A stretch of 8,447 nt of DNA from a bacterium (GCA_013152165.1 JAADGY010000025.1:1-8447), one strand, 5' to 3'; positions 1-4,388 are shown, counted from the stretch's first letter. Numbers and translations: made by a program. Notes: generated from the letters alone by a model not told the origin.

Positions 1-76
1 TTGAGATTTGACATTTAAGTTTTGACATTTTTTATCTTATTACTTATTCCTGCCCTTTGTTTTTGCCTTTCAAGTT

Positions 77-82
77 TATAAT
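77..82 (+). promoter_or_regulatory. -10 box of tRNA-Arg(CCT)
   Basis: A perfect TATAAT hexamer ends 8 nt before the first base of the tRNA, so the predicted transcription start falls within about two bases of the mature 5' end. No convincing -35 box sits at 17 nt spacing. Two TTGACA motifs (8-13 and 22-27) lie too far upstream to pair with it. The DNA from about 28 to 76 is a pyrimidine-rich, low-complexity spacer with no gene. Confidence 0.5.
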
Positions 83-90
83 GTATACGA

Positions 91-165
91 GTCCCTGTAG
101 CTCAGTTCGGACAGAGCGAGCGCCTCCTAAGCGCTAGGTCGCAGGTTCAAATCCTGCCAGGGACG
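91..165 (+). tRNA. tRNA-Arg (anticodon CCT)
   Basis: A full cloverleaf can be drawn. The acceptor stem pairs 91-97 with 158-164. The D stem pairs GCTC 100-103 with GAGC 114-117. The anticodon stem pairs 119-123 with 131-135 around the loop CTCCTAA, giving anticodon CCT at 126-128. The T arm pairs GCAGG 141-145 with CCTGC 153-157 around TTCAAAT. The discriminator is G165. CCA is not encoded, so it must be added after transcription. The tRNA reads AGG codons. Confidence 0.96.
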
Positions 166-212
166 CAATCTAGAAAAATCCGAAACCCTAAATCTTAAAC
201 GATTTATGATGA

Positions 213-246
213 GCCCGCCTTAAACTCGCGTCGACGCGAGGCGGGC
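213..246 (+). repeat. GC-rich palindromic element, copy A
   Basis: This is a nested inverted repeat. Outer arms GCCCGCCT (213-220) and AGGCGGGC (239-246) enclose inner arms CTCGCG (225-230) and CGCGAG (235-240), with a short unpaired TAAA in between and the tetraloop TCGA at 231-234. A second copy with identical arms lies at 2662-2703, so this is a dispersed element and not a one-off hairpin. It is followed by GCTTTTG, so it might also help to end the upstream tRNA transcript, but there is no true T-tract. Confidence 0.85.
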
Positions 247-309
247 GCTTTTGCCTTTTGCCCTTTGACTTATTTTTATCTTATTCCTTCTTACTTTTTA
301 CTTCTTACT

Positions 310-315
310 TATAAT
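310..315 (+). promoter_or_regulatory. -10 box of tRNA-Arg(TCG)
   Basis: A perfect TATAAT ends 7 nt before the first base of the tRNA, predicting transcription from the mature 5' end itself. No good -35 box is seen at the standard spacing. The preceding 247-309 stretch is almost entirely T and C with repeated TTACTT-type words, much like the spacer before the first tRNA gene, and it contains no gene. Confidence 0.5.
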
Positions 316-322
316 AGTATTA

Positions 323-399
323 GCCCTCGTAGCTCAACTGGATAGAGCGTCTGACTTCGGATCAGAAGGCTGGGGGTTCGAGTCCCTCCGAGGGCGCCA
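323..399 (+). tRNA. tRNA-Arg (anticodon TCG), CCA encoded
   Basis: The acceptor stem GCCCTCG (323-329) pairs with CGAGGGC (389-395), the discriminator is G396, and CCA is encoded at 397-399. The D stem pairs GCTC with GAGC (345-348). The anticodon stem pairs 350-354 with 362-366 around the loop CTTCGGA, giving anticodon TCG at 357-359, which reads CGN codons. The T loop is the usual TTCGAGT. It is the only one of the three intact tRNA genes here with a genomically encoded CCA. Confidence 0.96.
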
Positions 400-421
400 A
401 GGATAATTAAAAATTATCCTT
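399..421. terminator. AT-rich palindrome at a convergent gene junction
   Basis: A perfect 10-bp inverted repeat, AAGGATAATT (399-408) and AATTATCCTT (412-421), surrounds a 3-nt loop. It sits exactly where the rightward tRNA-Arg and the leftward methyltransferase gene meet, and overlaps the stop codon of the latter. The position suggests a shared bidirectional terminator. The stem is AT-rich and no T-tract follows on either strand, so termination strength is uncertain. Confidence 0.4.
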
Positions 422-992
422 ACCTTCCCTTGAAGTCCTTAATTAAATTCTGATGCCACAAAGTAGGAGTTGCCGATCGGCGCTGTCGGCGCAGTTCATA
501 CAGCACCACCCCCACCGATACCGATAGATTCAAGCTTTCCACAAAACCCGACATCGGAATAATAATCTTTTTATCCGCCCAGTCTTTAGCCGTTTTTGAT
601 ACTCCGCTATGTTCATTGCCAAAAACCAAAGCAATCTTTTCTTGATTAAAGTCAACATCCCACAAAACCTCGGCTTGGCTGTCTAGCATCGTCACCCAAA
701 TCAAATAACCATCTTGTTTTAAAGCTCTAAAGCATTCTTCGCTTCTTTGCCAAATTTTAAAATTAAGCCATTTGTTTGCGCTTGACGACGATGATCTGCC
801 AATCTTTTTGGGGTTAAACTCTTTTTCGGTTTCAAATATAAAATGAACCTGCTGAATTCCGAAAGCGTCACAGTTTCGCAGACTGGCCAAACCGTTATGC
901 GGATCATGAACATCTTCCAGCACCACCACCACATCTTTAAATCGATTCATCGCCACCTGTTTAATTTTCTCTAATCGCTTAGCTGTCGCCAT
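420..992 (-). CDS. trmH: TrmH/SpoU family tRNA 2'-O-methyltransferase
   Basis: A 190-residue SPOUT-class methyltransferase. Enzymes of this family use S-adenosylmethionine to methylate a ribose 2'-OH; TrmH acts on G18 in the tRNA D-loop. All three family motifs are visible: motif 1 around HNGLASLRNCDAFG (residues 32-45, with N33 and the catalytic-type R39), motif 2 VFGNEHSG (123-130), and motif 3 IPMSGFVESLNLSVS (145-159). The LEDVHDPHN segment and the RRQRR tail resemble TrmH more than the larger RlmB type, and the length suits TrmH with a short C-terminus. An upstream in-frame extension to 1319 was rejected because it has no family similarity and would run antisense through the next gene. 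No Shine-Dalgarno sequence precedes ATG 992; a -10-like box lies 7 nt upstream instead. Its two tRNA-Arg neighbours fit a tRNA-modifying role. The exact target, G18 or another site, is inferred. Confidence 0.88.
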   Translation of the reverse strand: MATAKRLEKIKQVAMNRFKDVVVVLEDVHDPHNGLASLRNCDAFGIQQVHFIFETEKEFNPKKIGRSSSSSANKWLNFKIWQRSEECFRALKQDGYLIWVTMLDSQAEVLWDVDFNQEKIALVFGNEHSGVSKTAKDWADKKIIIPMSGFVESLNLSVSVGVVLYELRRQRRSATPTLWHQNLIKDFKGR

Positions 993-999
993 ATTATTT

Positions 1000-1028
1000 A
1001 TTTTACCGGTTGTTCTTGCTTTTGTCCG
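1000..1028 (-). promoter_or_regulatory. Candidate promoter of the trmH-like gene
   Basis: On the minus strand, TAAAAT (1000-1005) is preceded at exactly 17 nt by CGGACA (1023-1028, 4 of 6 matches to TTGACA). The predicted transcription start is one base before the ATG at 992, so the message would be almost leaderless, in line with the missing Shine-Dalgarno sequence. Confidence 0.35.
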
Positions 1029-1070
1029 CCCCCCACGGCGCCTTTTATAGTCTTTTCCACCATTGTGCTT

Positions 1071-1076
1071 TATAAT
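1071..1076 (+). promoter_or_regulatory. -10 box of the IMPDH-like gene
   Basis: A perfect TATAAT places the expected start of transcription at 1083, which is the first base of an in-frame GTG codon. The position 17 nt further upstream (TAGTCT, 1048-1053) is a poor -35 box. Since the box lies inside the longest open frame (which begins at GTG 1065), it argues for the later start. Confidence 0.4.
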
Positions 1077-1082
1077 ATATAT

Positions 1083-2582
1083 GTGGTAACACTTAAAATT
1101 CCACCGTTCGCTACTTTTCGAGACATCAAACTCTGGGAAGATTTCATTCAGAAGAAATTGGCTGTGTTTGAAAAAAACATCGCCGACTATCTTAAGTATT
1201 GGTATATTGAAAGCCGCAATAATCATCATGCTTACCCCAGCCAAGGCATGCTTTTGACCCCTTTTGATTTTTTGCCTGTAGTTCAAACCGGCATGATCCC
1301 GCCGGAAGAAATGATTCAAATCTTAAGAGTTCGTCAATATTTTCTGGAAATTTTTAACCACCCCGAGCGGCTGGAGTTTTTGAAACGCAAGCAACAGCAA
1401 AAATTCAATCCCCCGCCCAAAATCAAAAGTCGAGCTTTAACCAAAGCCTTAAAAGACGGTGTGGCTTTATCTGTCTCTGACCTAGGCGTAGCCGTGGTTG
1501 GATCCCAAAATCAAAGGATCTCTCGCAAGCAGCGATTACTCCAAGGGCCGTTTGTCAAACTTGGCCGTTTCGCTAGATCCCCCCTGGTTGGGTCAGCTAT
1601 GCCGGATGTCTATGGCAGTGTTTATGCTGTCTCGACCATGGCGCAATGTTTAAGCTTTGTTGGTGTTCCCCGCAATGGTCCTTTTCATAAAATTCAAAGG
1701 CAGGTAGATCTGGTCAAAGAAGTTTGGAATGCTCTGGAAAACAGCGAGGTATTAGTTGGCCGATCTGATTCAGACCGCCAATTCTTGCTGAAGCAATGGC
1801 GATCCAACGTTGTCGGTGTCTTGGAAGCTGAAACCGATAAAGCCTTAAAACGTGCCGAAGCTTTATACAACGCAGGAGTTAGAACCTTTCGTGTTTACTC
1901 ACCCGAACCAGGCATCAATGCCCTAAGCACCGTCAAAGCTCTGCGCCAAGAAATTGGAGACGGAATAGAGATTTTTGTCGGCCAAGTGGTTGATATCATC
2001 CAAGCCAAACAATTAGAACAAGCCGGTGCCGACGGTTTGTATATAGGCATCGGCGGGGGAGGGCGGTGTATCACTGGTGTTAGAAGTGGATCAGTCATCG
2101 ACTGGCCCATGCTTTTATGGCAGTTAAGGGGTGAAATCAATATTCCGGTCATCGTTGAAGGCGGCGCCAGCGACCATATCGCCACCACTCTTGCCTTGGG
2201 AGCTACCGGCATCGGGGTTTCTCGAATCGCCGCCGGCGGCACCATCGAATCCCCCGGAGGCATGCTTTACTGCATCGATGAGCACGGCCGTTATTTCAAA
2301 CCCTATGGCGGCGAAGCTTCAGCTAGAAGCAAATACTTGGATAAAAAAATGCTGCCGTTTAACACGCCATCTTTTGTTGAGGGCGAAACTCGCGTAGCCG
2401 AGATGAACCATCTGCCCTATGGCGTACCCACCATCCCCTTTAACTTATTCAGCTTAACCGAAGACATCATCTTGTCCCTAGTTTTCCGGGGCGTAACCGA
2501 GATTGACCAGCTCCAACACCTTGACCCATCACCCCTTCGCCTAAAAACCTCCGCCGGTGACCGCATCCAAAACACCCACTAA
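1083..2582 (+). CDS. Diverged IMP dehydrogenase-family protein without CBS domains
   Basis: A 499-residue TIM-barrel protein related to IMPDH, the enzyme that oxidises IMP to XMP in guanine nucleotide synthesis. Family landmarks in order are PLVGSAMPD (167-175, matching the PLVSSPMDTVT region), the catalytic-loop match GIGGGGRCITG with Cys at 329, VIVEGGAS (356-363, matching VIADGG), GATGIG, and GTIESPGG. The roughly 120-residue CBS pair normally inserted early in the barrel is absent, and about 110 extra residues of unknown role precede the first barrel motif. Several usual residues differ. The NAD-binding D-S/T-A-H-G loop is replaced by VYSPEPG, the ribose-binding Asp is Glu359, and YRGMGS reads YGGEAS. 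GTG 1083 was chosen because a TATAAT box would start transcription there; GTG 1065 is an alternative. With guaA in the same window, IMPDH is the most likely role, but a GMP-reductase-like or altered activity is possible. Confidence 0.8.
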   Translation: MVTLKIPPFATFRDIKLWEDFIQKKLAVFEKNIADYLKYWYIESRNNHHAYPSQGMLLTPFDFLPVVQTGMIPPEEMIQILRVRQYFLEIFNHPERLEFLKRKQQQKFNPPPKIKSRALTKALKDGVALSVSDLGVAVVGSQNQRISRKQRLLQGPFVKLGRFARSPLVGSAMPDVYGSVYAVSTMAQCLSFVGVPRNGPFHKIQRQVDLVKEVWNALENSEVLVGRSDSDRQFLLKQWRSNVVGVLEAETDKALKRAEALYNAGVRTFRVYSPEPGINALSTVKALRQEIGDGIEIFVGQVVDIIQAKQLEQAGADGLYIGIGGGGRCITGVRSGSVIDWPMLLWQLRGEINIPVIVEGGASDHIATTLALGATGIGVSRIAAGGTIESPGGMLYCIDEHGRYFKPYGGEASARSKYLDKKMLPFNTPSFVEGETRVAEMNHLPYGVPTIPFNLFSLTEDIILSLVFRGVTEIDQLQHLDPSPLRLKTSAGDRIQNTH

Positions 2583-2615
2583 TATTAAAAGGCCTCCGAT
2601 TCCTTCTTTTTGGTT

Positions 2616-2621
2616 TATAAT
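2616..2621 (+). promoter_or_regulatory. -10 box ahead of the broken tRNA-Leu copy
   Basis: A perfect TATAAT lies 22 nt before the first tRNA-derived base at 2644. The sequence from here to the tRNA fragment (TATAA, then TTGTTTT, CAAC, CAAGCC) can be aligned with gaps to the DNA just before the intact tRNA-Leu (TATAA, TTGTTT, AAC, AAGCC). The duplication may therefore have included the promoter. Confidence 0.35.
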
Positions 2622-2643
2622 TAAGCAGTTGTTTTCAACGCAA

Positions 2644-2713
2644 GCCGCGGTGGCGGAATTGGCCCGCCTCGACTCGCGTCTCGCTCATCGACGCGAGGCG
2701 GGCAGACGCGCAG
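2644..2713 (+). pseudogene. Interrupted 5' fragment of tRNA-Leu
   Basis: The first 19 bases of tRNA-Leu (2644-2662) and the next 11 (2703-2713) match 3095-3113 and 3114-3124 of the intact gene without a mismatch. The two parts are split in the D-loop by 40 nt of palindromic DNA. Three bases before the tRNA (CAA, 2641-2643) are shared too. After 2713 the match ends abruptly within the 5' side of the anticodon stem. Anticodon loop, variable arm, T arm and acceptor 3' strand are missing, so it cannot yield a tRNA. Confidence 0.88.
2662..2703 (+). repeat. GC-rich palindromic element, copy B, inside the tRNA-Leu fragment
   Basis: The arms are identical to copy A: GCCCGCCT (2662-2669) with AGGCGGGC (2696-2703), and TCGCGTC (2674-2680) with GACGCGA (2690-2696). 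The loop is longer, with TCGCTCATC in place of the direct join seen in copy A. The net insertion into the tRNA sequence is 40 nt. Its edges are ambiguous by a shared GC, which could be a 2-bp target duplication. Confidence 0.88.
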
Positions 2714-2732
2714 TTGCTGATTATAAACTACT

Positions 2733-2984
2733 ATGCCCTGGTTTGTTTATATCTTGAAAAGTTTAAGATATAAAAAAACATATGTTGGGATGACTTGTGA
2801 CTTAAAAAAGCGATTACATGAGCATAATAGAGGCCAAAGCTTTTATACTAAAGCGTTTAGACCTTGGAAGTTGATATATTTAGAAAAACTCTCAAATGTA
2901 AAGGAAGCTAGAAAAAAGGAAAAATATTTCAAATCCTGTGCTGGCAGGAAAATTATTAGTAAGTTATTAGCACAATTAATTTAA
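2733..2984 (+). CDS. GIY-YIG single-domain endonuclease-like protein (UPF0213 type)
   Basis: An 83-residue protein that is essentially one GIY-YIG nuclease domain. The two signature halves are VYI (5-7, with Tyr6) and YVG (17-19). The catalytic-type Arg27 lies in KKRLHEHN, followed by the family block TKAFRPWKLIYLE (39-51), and the likely metal-binding Glu63 is in the KKEKYFKS helix. The length is typical for the family, whose biological role is mostly undefined. It lacks any extra DNA-binding domain. No Shine-Dalgarno sequence is visible; TATAAA at 2722-2727 would start transcription about at the ATG. The gene lies between a broken and an intact copy of tRNA-Leu. This makes a mobile or homing-like behaviour plausible, although these genes also occur as ordinary chromosomal genes. 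The family call is firm; the function is not. Confidence 0.88.
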   Translation: MPWFVYILKSLRYKKTYVGMTCDLKKRLHEHNRGQSFYTKAFRPWKLIYLEKLSNVKEARKKEKYFKSCAGRKIISKLLAQLI

Positions 2985-3022
2985 AATTATTTAGACATGA
3001 GCAGGGTTGAGATTTTGTGTAC

Positions 3023-3040
3023 GGATTTTAAGTCCTGCGC
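3023..3040 (-). repeat. Inverted copy of the tRNA-Leu anticodon arm
   Basis: These 18 bases are the exact reverse complement of 3119-3136 in the intact tRNA-Leu. That segment covers the 5' anticodon stem, the loop with anticodon TAA, and most of the 3' stem. Nothing around the match extends it by more than a base or two. Because the arm is itself hairpin-shaped, its stem would look similar in either orientation. The loop order shows that this copy is inverted. Confidence 0.85.
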
Positions 3041-3057
3041 AAGTTGGATGTGATTAC

Positions 3058-3080
3058 TATAATGGAAGTGTTAATATAAA
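3058..3080 (+). promoter_or_regulatory. -10 boxes upstream of tRNA-Leu
   Basis: Two candidates are TATAAT at 3058-3063 and TATAAA at 3075-3080. The second would begin transcription about 8 nt before the tRNA and the first about 25 nt before it. Either would need 5' processing, unlike the two tRNA-Arg genes. Confidence 0.35.
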
Positions 3081-3094
3081 TAATTGTTTAACAA

Positions 3095-3178
3095 GCCGCG
3101 GTGGCGGAATTGGCAGACGCGCAGGACTTAAAATCCTGTGGCCGTTAGGCCGTGCGGGTTCGACTCCCGCCCGCGGCA
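3095..3178 (+). tRNA. tRNA-Leu (anticodon TAA)
   Basis: A class II tRNA. The acceptor stem GCCGCGG (3095-3101) pairs with CCGCGGC (3171-3177), with discriminator A3178. The anticodon stem pairs 3122-3126 with 3134-3138 around the loop CTTAAAA, giving anticodon TAA at 3129-3131, which reads UUA and UUG. The long variable arm folds as GGCC-GTTA-GGCC. The T arm pairs GCGGG (3154-3158) with CCCGC (3166-3170) around TTCGACT. CCA is not encoded. A T6 run shortly after the gene may serve as a simple transcript end. Confidence 0.97.
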
Positions 3179-3260
3179 CTCATTGTTTTTTGGAATTTCT
3201 ATTGATAACATCGAACACGAGCACTAAGAACCTTTTTAAAATGTGTAGGTTACGATACAT

Positions 3261-3289
3261 TTGACGCAAATTCAACTATGTGCTAGTGT
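3261..3289 (+). promoter_or_regulatory. Promoter of the TrpR-like gene
   Basis: TTGACG (3261-3266) and TAGTGT (3284-3289) are separated by 17 nt, and the predicted start of transcription is near 3296, about three bases before the ATG. The -10 box lies inside the palindromic operator at 3280-3297, so bound repressor would exclude RNA polymerase. Confidence 0.6.
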
Positions 3290-3297
3290 ACTAGTAC
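3280..3297 (+). promoter_or_regulatory. trp-operator-like palindrome (autoregulatory site)
   Basis: The half-sites GTGCTAGT and ACTAGTAC are inverted copies with one mismatch around a 2-bp centre (GT). Against the classical E. coli TrpR consensus GTACTAGTTAACTAGTAC, 15 of 18 bases agree, and both central CTAGT/ACTAG cores are exact. The site overlaps the -10 box and ends one base before the start codon of a TrpR-family gene. TrpR represses its own gene in E. coli, so negative autoregulation is the natural reading. The palindrome is seen directly; the binding is inferred. Confidence 0.72.
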
Positions 3298-3298
3298 G

Positions 3299-3595
3299 AT
3301 GAAACATAAAAATAATAAGTATCTGGACGAGTTTATAAAAACCTTGTTAACTATTAAAACCCCATCAGGGATGAAAGATTTTTTAATGGGAATTTTGACA
3401 TCCTCTGAACTAGAGGATATAACCACCAGGCTGCAAATAGTTAAAATGTTAATCGCTAAAGTACCGCAAAGAAAAATAGCCCAACAGCTTAAAGTCGGAA
3501 TGGCCACGGTTAGCCGGGGATCAAGAGAATTAAAACAAGGCCGTTTCAAGCATCTAAGGCAAATGGAAAAAACTCGAGCTGATTTGCGCTGGTAA
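3299..3595 (+). CDS. TrpR-family (Trp repressor-like) transcriptional regulator
   Basis: A 98-residue helical protein matching TrpR and its YerC/YecD relatives over almost its whole length. The core LTSSELEDITTRLQIVKML aligns with the LTPDEREALGTRVRIVEEL region of E. coli TrpR. The helix-turn-helix is PQRKIAQQLKVGMATVSRG (56-74). Residues matching E. coli T44, R54, T81, R84 and G85 are present (T34, R44, T70, R73, G74), as are DNA-contact equivalents Q68, R69 and A80 (Q57, R58, A69). Position 88, a Ser near the ligand amino group in TrpR, is Glu77 here, and K72 is Ala61. A near-canonical trp operator covers its promoter. No tryptophan genes lie in the window; the next gene is an amidohydrolase. 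It may sense tryptophan or another small ligand, or act without one. It has no Shine-Dalgarno sequence and probably a very short leader. Confidence 0.88.
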   Translation: MKHKNNKYLDEFIKTLLTIKTPSGMKDFLMGILTSSELEDITTRLQIVKMLIAKVPQRKIAQQLKVGMATVSRGSRELKQGRFKHLRQMEKTRADLRW

Positions 3596-3636
3596 GACAC
3601 ACAAGTTTTTGTATTTCTTAACTGTGTTTATCATTT

Positions 3637-3643
3637 AAGGAGG
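3637..3643 (+). promoter_or_regulatory. Perfect Shine-Dalgarno sequence without a long gene
   Basis: AAGGAGG lies 5 nt before ATG 3649, the best ribosome-binding site in the window. It is 48 nt upstream of the amidohydrolase ATG at 3692, too far to serve that start directly. It therefore marks translation of the short ORF that overlaps that start. Confidence 0.6.
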
Positions 3644-3648
3644 TTTTT

Positions 3649-3702
3649 ATGTTAGAGATGTTGTCTTGTTATTTAATTTATCAAAATCAAAATGAAACTT
3701 AG
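3649..3702 (+). CDS. Possible 17-residue leader peptide
   Basis: The ORF reads MLEMLSCYLIYQNQNET followed by TAG. It has an ideal Shine-Dalgarno sequence and overlaps the first 11 nt of the amidohydrolase gene in another frame. This geometry suits translational coupling: ribosomes finishing the leader stop 8 nt past the ATG at 3692 and can restart there, a start that has no binding site of its own. The peptide has no Trp codons, so a trpL-style attenuator is not supported. It resembles no protein I know. It may be only a ribosome-loading device. Confidence 0.45.
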   Translation: MLEMLSCYLIYQNQNET

Positions 3703-4336
3703 ATACATAACCGCCATACACGGTAACGAGCCGGCGCCTGTGCTGGCCTTAGCAAGCCTGGGCATACCGCAAACAATAGCTAACCCCCTGGCTTTAAGAA
3801 AAAAAGTAAGGTATGTGGATAAGGACATGAACGCTTCTTTTGGATTATCTGGGGATGGTTATGAAATAAAGCAAGCTCGGAAAATTCTCCAGCTGATTAA
3901 AAAGGATGAATTTGTAGTCGACCTTCATACGTTTACCGGGCAATCTCCGCCCTTTGTTATCGTGGTTGACAAGCAACTGTTAACATTTGCCGCCGGCTTA
4001 GGTATAAAGCATATTGTTTTTATGGATTTTAATCCCAAAGCGGGGCATGCCTTGATAAATCATAGAAAGGGTGTTAGCATCGAAACCGGCCAACACCAAG
4101 ATTTTGAAAAAGTTTTTGACACCATTAACCAACTAGTCTCTTGCTTAACCAATAAAAAAAGAGGCGATCATGACGCTTGTCTTTATAAAGTGGTTGGCGC
4201 ATATGACACGCCCGGCCGATATGTTAATTTTAAGACAAGAAGTGATGGTCATGTTCCTATCCTAGCCAGCCCCAAAGCCCATCAAATACATGGCTGGTAT
4301 GCTTTGAGGGCTATTAACTTAATCCTTAAAAAGTAG
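3692..4336 (+). CDS. Zinc amidohydrolase, aspartoacylase/succinylglutamate desuccinylase family
   Basis: A 214-residue member of the AspA/AstE group, M14-carboxypeptidase-like enzymes that cleave N-acyl amino acids. The zinc-site pattern is complete: HGNE (His10, Glu13) and VDLHTFTG (His79). The general-base Glu is expected at Glu131 in SIETGQH. The substrate block NPLALRKKVRYVDKDMNASF (31-50) matches the family's NPRA..xRYxDxDLNRxF, with Arg40 and Asn47 kept. The Arg that normally follows this Asn, a substrate-carboxylate ligand in human aspartoacylase (R71), is Ala48. At 214 residues it is shorter than typical members (about 300), mainly in the C-terminal domain. It lies 96 nt after the TrpR-like gene on the same strand, so it may share that promoter, and a strong terminator follows. 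The deacylase fold is well supported; the substrate is unknown. Confidence 0.85.
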   Translation: MKLRYITAIHGNEPAPVLALASLGIPQTIANPLALRKKVRYVDKDMNASFGLSGDGYEIKQARKILQLIKKDEFVVDLHTFTGQSPPFVIVVDKQLLTFAAGLGIKHIVFMDFNPKAGHALINHRKGVSIETGQHQDFEKVFDTINQLVSCLTNKKRGDHDACLYKVVGAYDTPGRYVNFKTRSDGHVPILASPKAHQIHGWYALRAINLILKK

Positions 4337-4359
4337 ATATTTTAAATGTGTTAATCATC

Positions 4360-4388
4360 TTGATCAACCAAGTAAAGCAGTGTAAACT
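4360..4388 (+). promoter_or_regulatory. Candidate promoter of the phosphoribosyltransferase-guaA unit
   Basis: TTGATC (4360-4365) and TAAACT (4383-4388) are 17 nt apart, with 4 to 5 of 6 matches each to the consensus boxes. Transcription would start near 4395, leaving a leader of about 73 nt that includes the terminator hairpin before ATG 4468. It is a weak match, listed because this unit otherwise has no visible promoter. Confidence 0.3.

Noticed and set aside
993..1319. N-terminal extension of the trmH-like gene to ATG 1319 on the minus strand.
   Set aside because: It would be antisense to the IMPDH-like gene, has no family similarity, and the 190-residue form already contains the whole TrmH fold with a promoter-like box at its start.
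1895..2397. Open frames on both strands inside the IMPDH-like gene.
   Set aside because: They are shadows of a clearly conserved coding frame and have no recognisable motifs.
2644..2713. A tRNA-Leu with an intron or a split tRNA 5' half.
   Set aside because: The inserted DNA is in the D-loop, where the known tRNA introns of bacteria do not sit. No matching 3' half follows, and the insert is a repeat present elsewhere in the window.
2557..2757. A 66-codon open frame over the IMPDH end, the tRNA fragment and the palindrome.
   Set aside because: Its sequence is explained by the tRNA-derived and palindromic DNA beneath it, and it shows no protein family.
3007..3264. An 85-codon open frame across the intact tRNA-Leu.
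   Set aside because: Most of it is tRNA sequence read as codons; the tRNA cloverleaf is unambiguous.
3649..3702. A trpL-like attenuator peptide under the TrpR-like regulator.
   Set aside because: The 17-residue ORF contains no Trp codons, and no terminator/antiterminator pair is visible before ATG 3692.
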